Part shown: positions 11,790 to 26,255 of the stretch, piece after piece
Numbering within the stretch: position 1 is the first letter of the stretch
Layout: each line of letters starts with the position of its first letter
Source: Nemania diffusa
Taxonomy: Eukaryota; Ascomycota; Sordariomycetes; Xylariales; Xylariaceae
Length of the DNA stretch: 64,000 bases
Assembly: GCA_038501195.1 (NCBI GenBank)
Contig: JBBPUQ010000004.1
Location: 3,224,001 to 3,288,000 of the forward strand
Direction of reading: 5' to 3'
Notes under the pieces: model-generated
Seen by the model: the letters and a program-made list of their open reading frames with translations, nothing else
Databases searched by the model: none
Told to the model about the DNA's origin: nothing
Made by a program: the position numbers and the translations under genes

Positions 11790-12300
11790 AGTATATTTTT
11801 ATTATTATAATCAGTTTATTATTATTAGTTTTTAAAAAATAAAAAAATTAAACGTTGTTTTTATAAAATTTTATAATTTATTTGTTTATATTTAAAAATA
11901 TATAAATAAGTTATTTTGTTACTATTTATATTATTGTTATATATTTATTAATAATATTATTATTTATTTAAATAATTTTATTAACTATATTAAATATTTA
12001 AATATTATATTTAGTTTATTTTAATTATATAATATTGTTATAACTTTAAAAAAAACTTTTATTAAATATTTTTTAGTTAAATTGTTTAAGTTTTATATTA
12101 ACGTTTTAAAAATGTTAATTATAGCAAAATATATACAAACTTTTTAAAACTTTATTTTTTTAAACAGTTTGAAAGTGTTAAAACAATATTTTAGCGCTAA
12201 TAGTTTTTTTTGTAATTTTTTATTTTATTATATATAATTAGTTAAACTTTTATAAAAATATAAAATTAAACTTTTTACAAAAAAAAAGTAAAAAAAACAT
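11790..12300 (+). pseudogene. Gypsy reverse-transcriptase relic of element B
   Basis: One frame (phase of 11941) stays aligned to Ty3/gypsy RT for about 145 codons, from 11854 to about 12290, broken only by TAA codons such as C to T or G to A changes would give. The catalytic site reads FINNIIIYL (11944-11970) where the family has [FY]-x-DD-I-[LI]-I-[YF]-S. Further on, the block with FSLF, then TLKKTF (family: xPKKxF), and later a FYYI-x-LVKLL stretch match the RT tail and the following connection region in the right order and spacing. Both catalytic Asp are Asn, so the relic is inactive. Confidence 0.65.
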
Positions 12301-14718
12301 ATAATTAATAAAAATTTAAATTAATATAAAAAATATTGCTAATTTACTTTTTACAAGTTTATTAATACTAAATAGTTATTTTTTAAAATAATATAAAAAG
12401 TAATATATAACAAAATTACAATTTATTATTATAATTTTAACAAAACATTATATTTATAAATAAATAAATTGTTTTAACGTAGTTTTAAAGTAATAGTATT
12501 TTATATTAACAAGTATAAATAGCAACTAAATAAAACTATTTTTTTTATAAAAGTTTAATTTATAATATATTTAAGTTGTTGTTTATTTTAAACAAAAATG
12601 TATTATAGTTTTTTTAAGTTTAAAGTTGCATATTTAGTTTAAATAACTAAAAAGTTTTAAATAATAATATAATTTAATAAGTAATTAGTAATAGTATTTA
12701 TAAATTATTTTGTTATTAAAAATATTATAAATTAAATAATATTAAATATTTTTATAACTAATTAAATAAATAATTAACTAGTAAATTTTTTAATTTATTT
12801 ATTTTAGTATAAATTTTAAGTTTATTATTTTTTAAACTGTTTAAATTATGTTTTAAATATATTAAATTGTTTTTAAATTATAAAAAATGTTATAAAAAAA
12901 AATAAAAAATTAAAACGTTTTAATAAATTAATAGTTTTAAATTTTATATAAAATATTATAAAATATATTACTAAAACTGTTATAAACAATTTTTAAAAAA
13001 CTAATTTTTAAAAAGCTTATAAGTTTGATTTTAAGTATAAAAAAATATTAAAAAAATTATATATTAATAAAAATTGATACAATAATACTAACGAAAATAT
13101 TGTAAAGTTTTTTAAGTTTAACTACTTTTTTTATATTATAAATAAACTAATTTACAATATATATACTAAAGTTAAAAAGCTGTATATATTTTATAGTATA
13201 ATAAAGTATATATTAAAAACAATATATAATAAAAAATATTATATAAAATTAAATTATATAATAAATAACTTTAAAAACTATTTTATTTATTATAAAACAT
13301 AGTTAATAAAAAAATATATAAAATGTTATTTAAAGTATAAATTTAATTAAATAAACTATTAAAAACTAGTTAAAAGTTTTTAACTAATTTAATTAATTTA
13401 TGTTTTATTTATATAAACTATTGTAATTGATTTTATTTTAGTTTTATTTTTAGTTAGTACTATTAAAATACTATAGCAATTAAAAAAATATAAATATTAC
13501 AAAATATATAATTATATAATAACTACTATTTGTTATATTTTTAAAAAAAACTTGTTTATTTTTAGTAATAAAAAATATTTAGTTAAAAATTAAACAACTG
13601 TATTAATTAAATAACTATTACTAAATAATTAAAAAATTTTAAAAAAGATTATTTTTAACTATAACTGTAAGTTTATATTAAAGCTTTAATAAAATATTTA
13701 AAAAGTACTAAGTATAAAGTTTCTAATAACAATTATATATTATTTTTAAAAAAATAGTTTGTTTAAATATAAAAACTAAACTATAAAAATTACAATTTAG
13801 TATTACAATTTTATTAATTTTAAATTAAACTAAGTTTAATTAGTTTTTGTTTTATAATAAAACTTTAATATTATATAGTTATAAGTTATATAATTTACTT
13901 TTTATAAACAATTATTTAAGTTTAAATTACTAAGTTTTTTAAATGTAATTATTAGTATTAAAAATAATTAATATATATTTAAAAACATATAAATATTGCA
14001 TAATTATTTAAAACAAAATATTAAGTTAACAATAAATTTTGCTGTAATATAAACTAAAAAATACTTTAATTGTAAATATTGTATATTTAAATTTAAAGTT
14101 AAAAATAAAGTACTTTTGCATTTATATAATAGTTACTATTTATTTAAACAGTTTTTTTAAAAGTATTTTTAATAAAAAGTAAGTTTATAAACTATTAAAC
14201 AAAAAATCAGTAATTTAGTTTACAAGTTAAATTTTTTTAAATATTACTATATTTATTTTGTTATATTAATAGTTCAATTATATTTAATATATAGCAATAA
14301 TAACTTTTTTTATTATATTGTGTTTTTTTTTAAACTAGTTAAAACTAATTAATACTTTAATAAAAATATAAAAAATAGAAAAGTTTATAAAATCAAAACA
14401 TTGCTTTGTTACTATTTAAATTGTAAAAAAAATAAATTCAACTATTTTATTAAATAAAAAAAATAAAGTTATAAGTACAATTAATAGTATATAAAATATT
14501 AATTATAATATATATTTAAACTAATTAAAAAATATTAAAAACAATATAGACTTTTTTTATAGAAAAAAATAGCTACGTTTAAAGTAGTTAGGTTTAAAAA
14601 AAATAAAAAAAAAATAAATAAGCTATAAAAAAAAAAAACAAAAAAAAAAAGTAAACTATATAAGTTTACAACTTAATAATTAGTAAAGTTATTAAAGCAT
14701 TTTTTTATATTTAATATT

Positions 14719-14993
14719 TTAATAAAAACTTTTAAAAGTTTTAAATAAAAAAGCTTGTATAAAAATAATATATTTTTAAAGTAGGCTATATTAGTTAGTA
14801 CTTGTAAAAAAAGTAGCATTTGTATATATTTATAGATTAAATAAAGACTTACAAAAATTTATAAAAATCTATAAAAACCTATGTATAAATTTAAACCTTA
14901 GGTTTTAAGAATTGCTGCAGGTTTTTTTTTCTATTCAATTTATATTTTATTTTTTACTACTATTTTATTTAACTACTTTTGATTGCATTTATT
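14719..14993 (+). repeat. Right LTR of element B (275 bp)
   Basis: Partner of 6864-7138, same length. The target duplication ACTGC follows at 14994-14998. Confidence 0.9.
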
Positions 14994-14998
14994 ACTGC

Positions 14999-17900
14999 TA
15001 TAGTTTTAATTATTAAAAATATAAAAAATATTATTTATATAATTTTATTAAATTTTTTTGATTTAAAAATATTTTTTTATTTATTGTTTAATAAAAATAT
15101 TATTATTAATTAGTTAAAATAGCTTAAAATATTATTTATAAGTTAAAAAATTTTTATTTAGTTTTTAATTAAATAATTATTTATTTATATATAATTAAAA
15201 TAATAAATAAAAATTATTTATAAATATATTAAAAATATTAATATTTAATTAAAAGTTAAATAAAAGTTTAAATTAATATTTAATTATAATAATTTTAAAT
15301 AATAATATTTTTTGTTAATTTTATTAAAAAAATATAAATTAAAGCTAAAAAAAAACATTGTTAAAAATATAAAGTTATATTTTAAAAAGTATTATATTTT
15401 TATAAAAAAAATAAAAAAAATAAAAAAAACTTTTAATAATAAAATTTTTATTTATAAATTATTTAAAAATATTAAAAAATTTATATTAAAATATATTATA
15501 ATTAATTTTTAAATAAATTATAACTTTTTATTTATTATAATTTATAATTAATTATAATTTAAATTAATAAAATAAATAATTATAATATTTAAATTAAATT
15601 ATTATAATATTAAAACTAAAAATATAAAAATTATATAATATATATATAATAAAAACTTATATAATTAATAGCTTTTTTAACAAAATTATTATATTTTAAT
15701 ATTTTTTATAGTTTAAATATTATTTTAAACTATTTAATTTTAATAATAAATTATAATAAATAATAAATTTATAATTTTATAATAAAAAAAACTTGCTATT
15801 ATATTTAAAAACTAGTTTAATAATAAAGTTAATTTTATTATAAAACAATTAAAAAAAATAAAAATTATAATTTAAAAAATAAAATTAATAAAAAAAAAAA
15901 AAGCTAAAATTAAAAATAAATTAGTTTTTTTTTAATTTATTATTTTTTAAAATTAAAACAGCTAAATATTTTTTTTAAATATTTTTATTATTTATATTAA
16001 TTAATTTTTTTATTATAATAATTAAACTTTTAATTATAAAAAGTTTTATTTATTAATTTAATTTTAAATATTTTTGTTATAACTAGTTTTAAATTAAAAA
16101 ACAATAAAAAATAATTAAGTTAAAAAAAATATAAAATAAATTAAAGTTTAAATAATATTAACTGTTATATTTATAATAAATTAAAATATTATTTTAAAAA
16201 TTATAAATAAATATAAATAATAAATAAAAAAAATATTATTTATTATAATTAAAAATAATATTTAAAAAATAAAACTTTTTTAGTTTTATAAAAGATTTTA
16301 TTGCTTTTTTTAAATATAATATAAAAAGTTAAAAAAAATAATAAAAATATTATTAAAAAAACTTTTAAATAAATTTATATTTTTTATTTTAATAAAAATA
16401 TTTATTTAATTTAAAAAATATATTATTAATTTATATTTAAAAAAATTATTAAATTTAATAAAAAGTTTAAATAAAAATATTATAATTATTAAATTAAAAA
16501 AACTAATTAAACTTTATTAATAATTATAATTTTATATAATTTTTAAATAATTAATATTATAAATATAAAATTTAATTTATTAAAAATAAAAAAAATTAAT
16601 ATAATAAATATTATTATATATATAATTAAAAAAAACTTTATAATAATTAAATATTTTATAAATAAAAATCTATTAAATAAATATTTTTAAATTATATATT
16701 ATAATAAAAATAATATTAAAAAATATATTAAATATATTTTTAATAAAAACTTTTTAAATATTAATATTTTATAAGCTAATATAACTACTATTAAATATAT
16801 AAAACTATTTAAATAAAAAAAAAACAATAATAATAATATTATTAATTAAATTTAAAATTTTATTAAAATAAATATAAAATTTAATTAAAAAAACTTTAAA
16901 ATATTTAATATAATATTTATTTTTTTTATTAAAAATATATAAAAATTAATTAAATATATTTAGTTTAAAAAAATTAAAAATATATTTAATAAAAAAATAA
17001 ATTTTATAATTAAAAATATAATTATAAAAACTTTTAAATTTATTAAAATTTTATTATAAAAAATTAAATAATTATATTAAAATTTAAAAAGTTTAAAAAT
17101 TAAAATAATTAATATTTTATTAAATAAAGTTTTATATTTTATTAATTTATAATTTAATAAAAGATTTTTTATAAATATAATAGTAATAATTTTATTTAAT
17201 TTAAATTAATAAAGCTTTTTTATATTTATATAAATAAATTGTTAAAATTAAAAATTAAATATAACTAAAATTATTTTAAAAACTAAAACATTAAATTTTA
17301 ATAATAATATTAATAAATTTAATTATTTATATATTATAATTATAATAATAAAATTAAATTAATTATATATAAATTAAAAGTTTTTTTAAAAAATATTAGT
17401 TATTATAATTTATTTAATATTTATATTTTTAAAAATAATTAAAAACTTTATTAAATTTTGTTTTAAATTTATAATAGTTATAAATTATAATAATATTAAT
17501 AAATTTATTATTATAATTATTAATATTAAAACTTAATTAAATATTTTAATAAATAAATATATTATTAAATATTAATTATTAATATAAAAAATTAATTTAG
17601 TTTAAAAAAAGTTTATTAAAAAGTTATTTTATATTATTTATAAAAAAGTTATTAAAATTTAAATCTATTTAATAAAAAAAAATATTAATTTAATTTTATA
17701 TATTATTAAATTAAAAAATATAACTTTTTTATTTTTATTAAATATAAACTTTATTATATATATATAAATATTTTTATATTATAATAAAAAATATTATATA
17801 TATAATATATAATTTAACAATATTTATATTTTTATTTTTGTTTTTTTGCTAAAAAAAAACTTCTATATTAATATTGCTAATATTGTTAATATATTAAAAA

Positions 17901-20900
17901 ATTAAATGTTATTTATTTATTAAAAAGCTAAATAAATAACAAAAAAAGCTTTTTATAAACTATAAATTAATTTATTATTAGTTTATATAAAAATTAATTA
18001 AATTTTTATATAAATAAATATAAAATATTATTTTATTAAATAAATAAATAATAGTTATTATTAAAAAATTATATATTATTTAATTTTTTATTATTAATTT
18101 TAAAAAATCTTTATATAACTTTAAATAATAATTTATATAAAAAAAATATTAATTTTAATAATTTTATATATTTTAAAAATTTTAGTTTTAATAATAATAA
18201 AAAAGTTTTAATAAATTTTTTAAATAAAAATTTTATTAATATTATAAAAATAATAATTTAAATAATTTTATAAAAAACTAAAATAATAAAACTATAAATT
18301 ATATAAAATAAATTTATTAATTATAATATTAATATTTTAAAAAATAATACTTTTAATATTAATATAATATATAAAAATAAAATAAAAAAAATAAATCTTT
18401 AAAATAATATTTTATTTAATAAATTTATATTATTAAAATTTTATAATTAAAAAAAATTAATAATAAAAAAAAAAGTGCTAATTAGTTAAAAAAAAAAAAA
18501 ATTATTTGATTTAAATAAATATATATATAATTAAAAATTATATATTAGCAGTATATATTTTTAAAATATTAATTTTAATATTTTATAAAAAAGCGGCAAT
18601 TATATTAACTAATTGATATTTATATTAATATTAAAAAAATTAAAATTTCTAAATTATAATTTGTTTATTTAAATTTAATTTAAATTTAATTTAAATTTAT
18701 TAAAATAGTAAAAAATATTAAATTAATATTAAAAAAAATATAAAAACTTATAAAAAATTTAAAAAATATAAAACTTATAAAACTAAAAAAAACAATATTA
18801 TTAAAAATTTTATTTAAATAAAAAATAATATTAGTTTAAAACTTTTTAAAAATAAATAAACTTAAAAATAAAATTATATTTTTATATATAATTAAAGTAA
18901 TTTTTTATAAAATTTAATAAATAAAAAAAATCTTAATTTTTGATTTATTAAAAAAAAAAGTTATTAAAATATTTAAAATATAATTAAAAAATAAAATATT
19001 AAAAAAGTTTTATTTTTTTTATTATAATATTTAATTTATTATTAAAAAAATAAATAAAAAGTTTTAATTAATTAATTTAATTATTAAACTAAATACTATT
19101 TTTATAAAAAATATTAATTTTTTTAAAAATTATAATAAATTTATTAAAAACTTTGCTATATATAAAATTTTATTAATTATTGATTTATTTTTTAATTATA
19201 ATTAAATATTTTTAAATAAATATAATTATATATATATTGTTTTTTTTATATTTTTAAAAATTTTATAAATAATTATTTTATTTTAAAATTATATTAATTT
19301 TATTGTTTATTTTTTAAAAGTTTTATTGAAAATTTTATATAATATTTTATTTTATAAATATAAACTTTTTTTTAATAATATTGCTATTAAAAACTTTATT
19401 ATTTGCTATAAAAATTAAAAAATTGTTTTAAATATTTAATAATTTATAATAAAATATATTAAAAATATTAATGTTATATTATTTAATTTTAAATTAGCTG
19501 ATTTAATTATTAATAATATTAAAAATAAATAATATTAATTTTTAATAAAAATTATAAACTATATATATAGTATTTATAGCTAAAAACTAATAAAAACTAA
19601 AATAATTAAAATTATAAAATAATTTAAATATATTATTTTTTTATATATAAAGTTTTTTTTAAATATTATAATATATTATTATATTTAAATTAAAAATTAT
19701 TTAATTATTACTTTATTATTAATTATATTGATTTAAAAAAATGTTATTTTTATATAAAAATTAATTTAATATAAAGTTATATAAATTTTTAAAAATATTT
19801 TAATTAATATTTTTATTTTTATTATAATTGATTATAAAAGCAGCTTTATATAAATTAAAATAAATATTTTTAATAAAAAATAAAGATTTATTTTAATTTA
19901 ATTAATTAATAATATAATTAAGTTAATTTAATATAAATTAAAATATTAAAAAAGCTTAAAACTAAACTATAATATTATTAAAAAAAAATATTTAGTTATA
20001 ATAAAAACATTAAAACATTTATATAATTATTTTTATAAAGTTTATTTTTATTTAAAAATTAATATTAAAATATTAATAATTTAATTTAATAATAGCTTTT
20101 TTGTTTTATTTAATATAATTTTAATATAATAAATTATTTATATTAAAATATTTGATTTTAAAATATATTATATTGTTAAAAAAAAATATATTATAGCAGA
20201 TAATTTATTAAAAAAACTGCTAAAGTTTTTAAATAAAAAAAATAATAAATAAAAAAGCAATATTAATAATTTTATTAACATTTAATTTAATACTATATAA
20301 ATTTATATTAATAATTTTATATTATTAAATTAATAAAACTTTTAAAAAAATTATAATTTAATTTTAATAGTAAATAAAAAAAAAACTTAATTTATAAATA
20401 TAACTTTAATTAATATAAAAAATATAAAATAATATAAATATTATTTATTAAAAAATATAAAATTATATAAAATAATATTTAAATTTATAAAAAAATAAAA
20501 TTAATAAAGTTTTATTATAGTTTATTTTTTAATTAATTTATAATATTTTTTAAAAATAACTAATATTTAATATAAAACTAGTTTTCAAAAATAAATTATA
20601 AAGTATTTTTTTTAAAATAATAAATTATAAAAAAAAACTTTATAGTAATATTTACAAAATAATTAAATTATATACTATATATTAAAAATTTTAAAAAAGT
20701 AAGTTTAAAAAAAAACACTATTAAAATATATTTATAGATTTTTTAGTTTTTTAAATTATAAATATTTAAATAATATTTTTATAAAATAAAAAAAAATATA
20801 TTATTAAAACTTGCTATAAACTTTTAAAATATATTAAAACTAAAACTTTAAAAAATTAAATTATTAAAAATATTTATAAATTTTTAAATTGTAAAATTTT

Positions 20901-23900
20901 TAAATAATATAATATTTTAATTAAGCTAAAATATAACAATAGCTTAAAGTTTAAAAAAAAAATCAAAAAAGCTGCTATAAAAATAAAATATAAATTAATT
21001 TTTAAGTTAATATATTAATTATAATTATAAAAACTTATTAAAAAAAAACATATTTTTTTAAAAATAAATTTAATAAAAGTAATATAAAATATTAAAAGAA
21101 ATTAAATAAATTATTTAAATATAATTATTTAATTTAATTATATTTTTATTAAATATTATAAATATAATATATATAAGTTAATTTATAAAAAACTATTTAT
21201 TATATTTATTAAAAATATTATGTTTTTATAAAAAGTTTTAAATTAAAATAAAATTAAAAATATTAAAAATATAATTATTATATAAATTTATTAATTAAAA
21301 TATTAACAAAAAAATATTAACAAAATTTATTAAATTATTATTTAAAAAAAGCAAAAATAAATAAAAGTTAAAAATTAATATAATATTTATAAAATTAAAA
21401 ACTATTTATAAATAAATATATAAATACTTTTATATAATAAAAAGTTTAAAATCGATATAAATAATAATAAAAAATTATTTTATAAATAATATAATTTTTA
21501 TTAAATTAAAAAAGTTTTAAAAAAAATAAATATAAATTTAAAAATATAAATAATATTAAATTTAAAAATATTCTTTATATAAATAAACTTCAAAAGTTTG
21601 TTAAAAATAATAAAAATTATTAAAAACTTATAAATATATATAAAAATATATAAATTGCAAAAAAAGTTATTAATAATTTTAAATTAACAAATAATTTAAA
21701 TAAAACTTTAAATATAAATAATAATAAAAAAAAAAAATCAATTATTAAATAAATAATAGCTCGATTAAAAGTAAAAAAGTTTAAAATTATAACTATTAAA
21801 CTATAAAACAATTAAAAACTTTTAAATATTTAAAAAAAAAAACAAAATTTAAATAATAAAGATTTTATATAAAATATTATTATAATAAAATCAATAAACT
21901 TTTTAATAATATATAAAATTAATGTTTAATTATTTTATAATTTTTTTTTTATATTTTATATATTAAGTTTATTTTTTATTAATTTAATAATTTAATATTA
22001 ATAATAAAAAATAAAATTTTTAATTTAAAAATTAATATATATTATATTTATAAAAATATTTAAAATATTATAAATATAAAAAGTTAAAAATTTTTAATAT
22101 ATATAAATAAAATAACTTTTTATTAATTTAATTATTTTTTTTTATTAATTAAACTTTTGATTTATATTTAAATTAATTTATAAACTATAAAAAAAAAAAA
22201 AAAAAATTTAATAATATTATTATTAAAATAAATATATAATTTAAATTTAATAATTTGTTTATTTATTTTAAACTAATTATTTATTAAATTATTATAATAT
22301 TAAATATAATAAACTTTTTAAATAATAAATTTATAATTGTTATAAATATTATTAATAAAGTTAAAAATTAAAATATATTTAAAAAATAGCTATATATTAA
22401 TTTTATTATATATTTTAAAATAAATAAAACAATATTTATAAAATTTATAAAATATTATATTAAAAATATCAAATTATTAAATATAAAAACTTTTAGTTTT
22501 ATAATAATTATATATAAAATTAAAAATATATTTATTTTAAAAATTAATTTAATTTATTTTGATATAAAAAATATAAAAAATAATATTTTAATTAAAAATT
22601 TTGTTAATAGTTGTAAAAATAAATTAAAATATATTAAAATTTTTAAAAATATTAAAATATATTTTTTAATAAATATAACAACTTTTAATAATATTATATA
22701 AAATTTTAAATTAAAAATATATTAAAATTTAAAATATAATATAATTAATTAAAAAAGCTAAAAATTAATATATTTTTTAAATATTTATAATATATTAAAT
22801 ATTAAAAAATTTTATTTTATAGATTTTTTTATTAATAAATTATATTATATTAATTATATTTAAACTATTAAATTTTTATAATTTAAGCTAATAGTTAAAA
22901 TAATAAAAACTAAAAACTTTTTGATTTAATAATAAAATAAAATATTAGCTTTAAATATAAAAGTAATAACTTTTAATAAATATAATAATATTATATATTG
23001 TTTAATTTTATAAAAAAAATATAAATAAATTATAAAAATTATTAAAAAAAAAATATTAAAAAAAAAATCATTAAAAATTTAAAAAATCTATTAATTTAAA
23101 AAAAAAAATTATATAAATAAAAAAAATATAAACTAAAAAAATATTATATTATAATTAAAATTTATTAAAAACAATTAAAATTTTAATAAAAAAAAATAAT
23201 TAATAAAAATAACAAACTTAATATATTAATAAATAAATAAATATAGCTATTTTTAAAAATTTAATTTAATTTAAAAAAGTTAAATTAAATAATTAATTAA
23301 ATAATAGTTTATATATAAATTAAAAAATTTATAAATTAAAATATTAATAGCTATTATAAAATTATTATTTAAAAATTATAAACTATTTAAAAAATTTAAA
23401 AAAAGCTATTTATTTATTTATTAAATTATAAAACTTTATATAATATAAACAATTTTTTAAAAATATTTAAAAAATTTAATTAATTATATAAAATTTTTTA
23501 ATAATTTAAAAAAATAATATTTTTTTTATTATTTATTTTATATTAAAAAAGTTATAAAAAAAAATTATTAAATAAAAATATTAAATTTAAATATATTATT
23601 AATTTTAACTTTTTTTTTTTATTTAAATTTATTATATTAGTTTTTATTTTTTATTTTTTTTATTTATATTTTTATATTTTTATTTATTTATAATTTTAAT
23701 ACTTTTATTTATTTATTATTATATTTATAATAAAAATATTAAAACTATATATAAATAATTATTTTATTTTTATATTTATATTATAATAATATTATTAAAG
23801 CAAAAAATATATTTAAGTTTTAAAAATAATAAAAATATAATTTAATTTATAATTATTAAAAATAATTTAATAGCTTTTTTAACTTTTTATTATAATAAAA

Positions 23901-26043
23901 GCTTAATTAAAAAAAAAATTAAAAAAAATCGTTAAATATTTAATATTTATATTAAAACTTTTAATTATTATATTAAATATTATAACTTTTATTTATTTTT
24001 ATTTTTAAATTTTAAATATATAATAAATTATAATCTTTTAAATAATTATAAATAAATTATAATATAATAAATTAAAAAATTTGAATTTTTAATTAATATA
24101 ATTTTTAAATATTAAATATAATTATAGTTTATTTTATTAAAATTAATAATAAAAATATATTTTATTTTTTATAATATAAAAAAATTTATATATAATTTTA
24201 TTTTCAATAATATTTTTTAAAGTTTTTAAGTTATATATATTTATATAAAATTATTAAAATAAATATAAAAAAAAAAACTTAGTAAATTATTTTTAAAAAT
24301 ATTTATAATATTAATTATAACAGTTTTTACTAATATTTTATAATTTATAATATTTTATAAAAACTTGTTTTTTTTATTAATTTTTTTATATTTATTTTTT
24401 TTATTGCAAAATATAAAAAAATATTTTATTATTTTTAAATTATTTAATAAAAAAATATTATTATTTATTTTTTTAACTTTTTATTTTTAAATTATATAAT
24501 TTATTTTTTTTTATTAAAATAAAATAATAATTAATATTATAGTTTTATTTATTTAATAAATTTAATTTTATTTTTTTAAAATCGCTTTAAAATAACTAAT
24601 ATTATAAAAAAAAAAAAAAACACAAATATTAAAAAAATTAATAATTTTATAATATATATTTTATAAACAATATAATTTAAAATTAATAAAAAATAAATTA
24701 TTTTAAAAAATAAAGTTTATTTTAAATTTTTTTAAAAATTAATTAAATAAATTAAAAAGATTTTTATAAAATTAACTAATTTATTAATTATATTTATAAT
24801 AATAAAAAATTTATAAATTAATAAATATTATAATATAAAAAAGTTATAAAAAAATAAACTCGATAATTTTTTATATTTTATTAATTTATTTTATTTAAAA
24901 AAATTTTAATTATTTAAATTATTTTAATAGCTATAATTTTTTTAAAAATATATTTTTATAAATATTTTATATTTTTTTTAAATTAAAATATTATTTTTTT
25001 TTAAAAATTTTACATTTTTATATAATTATAATAAAAAATAAATTAATTAATAAAAATATTATTTATTTATTATTATATAAAAAATAAAAAAATATAATTA
25101 AATAATTAATATAAAAATTTAAATTTATATAAAGTTATTTATTAATAAAGTTTATTATAATTTTAGTATATTATTTAAAATCGAAATTAAAAAATGCTAT
25201 AGTTTATATTATATAATTAAATTAAATAATTTTAATAAACTTTTTATTAAAAAATAAAATGTATAAATTTAATAAGTTACTTTTAAAATTATAATATTTA
25301 ATATTAAAAAATATAATTATTAATATATTATTTTTGTTAATTTTTAAATAAAGCTTATATATATTTTTAATTTGATATAATATAATAAAATAACTATAAA
25401 AACTAATATAAATTAGCTATAAATAATTTATTTTATATATTTATTTAATATCTTTTTTTTTTTTTTTTTTGTTTATTTTTTTTTTTTTTATTAATAAAGC
25501 AGTTAAAAATATAGTTTTATAAATATTTTTTATATTGTTATACTATTAATAAATTTTAAAAAATTAGCAATTTTATATATAAAAAATCAAATATTAGCTA
25601 AATATTTTATAATTTAATAGCTTTATAACAAATTAAAAAAAGCTACTGAAATATATATTATAAATAAATTTAAATGTTTTTTTTTTTTTTTTAAAAAAAA
25701 ACTAAAAAATATAGCTTATTGTTTTATAAGCTAGAAAAAAAGCATAAGTAGCTAAAAAAACTACTAAAAAAAACAAAATTAAAAAAAAGTTTAATTTTAT
25801 TAAATTAAAAAACTTTAATAATAAATATCGATTAATTTTTTTTATATTTTTTATATTTATATTTAATCTTTTATTTTTAAATAATAGCTTAAATTTAATA
25901 TTTAGTTTATTTTATTATAATTTAAAAATTATATTTTTTAATAAATTTATATATATTAAATTAATAAAAACTTTATATAATTTTTATTTTTAATTATTTT
26001 TATTATTTTTTTTATTTTTTAATTAATTAGCTATATTTATTAG
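14999..26043. other. Element A internal region, the most A/T-saturated part of the block
   Basis: Eleven kilobases with very little G or C. Apart from the RT relic at about 19.2-19.4 kb I find no gene, RNA or clear repeat pair. Short poly-A and poly-T runs are frequent. A further nested element could hide here, because strong RIP removes the words needed to see it by eye. Confidence 0.6.
19150..19430 (+). pseudogene. Gypsy reverse-transcriptase relic of element A
   Basis: In one plus frame, FFNNIAIKNF at 19368-19397, followed by ICYKN, stands where a group of fungal gypsy RTs has F-[LI]-DD-[VI]-x-VKGP...Y. Upstream in the same frame, Q-NYIN-F (19280-19310, with TAA in place of Gln) fits the family's QG[YW]TNSV block, at the right distance. 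The catalytic Asp pair is Asn-Asn, the result of G to A. The assignment rests on motif order in heavily mutated sequence. Confidence 0.5.
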
Positions 26044-26048
26044 CTAAT

Positions 26049-26255
26049 TAAAACATATTGTTTAAAGTAATACTATATATTAAATTTAAAAGTATAATAA
26101 TAAAAAAAAAAAGCTAGCTTAAAATTAATAAAAAAGATTTACTTAACTTAAGTTTTAATTTACTTTTATTATTTACTTTTATTTTATTATTAATAAAACT
26201 TACTATAGTATAAAATTTTCTTTTATTAAAATAACTTTTTTATTTAACTATATTA
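26049..26255. repeat. Left LTR of element C (207 bp)
   Basis: Shares TAATACTATATATTAAAT, TTTATTTTATTATTAATAAA and CTTACTATAGTATAAA with 42302-42508 at a constant offset of 16,253. Confidence 0.85.

Larger units (their letters stand above)
6864..14993 (+). mobile_element. Element B: nested Ty3/gypsy retrotransposon (8,130 bp)
   Basis: Direct LTRs of exactly 275 bp (6864-7138, 14719-14993) with a five-base duplication ACTGC on both sides (6859-6863, 14994-14998). The LTR ends read TTGAT...TTATT and not TG...CA, either from mutation or because the family is non-canonical. An RT relic at 11854-12290 gives plus orientation. The element keeps more G and C than the body of A around it, as expected for a younger insertion. 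Confidence 0.88.

Noticed and set aside
5681..21811. Open frames of 61-75 codons inside the AT block (for example 5681-5908, 10906-11130, 21620-21811)
   Set aside because: They are made of Phe, Leu, Ile, Lys, Asn and Tyr only, have no motif and lie in LTR or decayed element sequence. They are chance runs in A/T-only DNA.
26059..26255. Element C LTR starting at TG (26059)
   Set aside because: The alignment with the right copy extends ten bases further left, and only a start at 26049 gives a matching duplication (CTAAT) on both sides.
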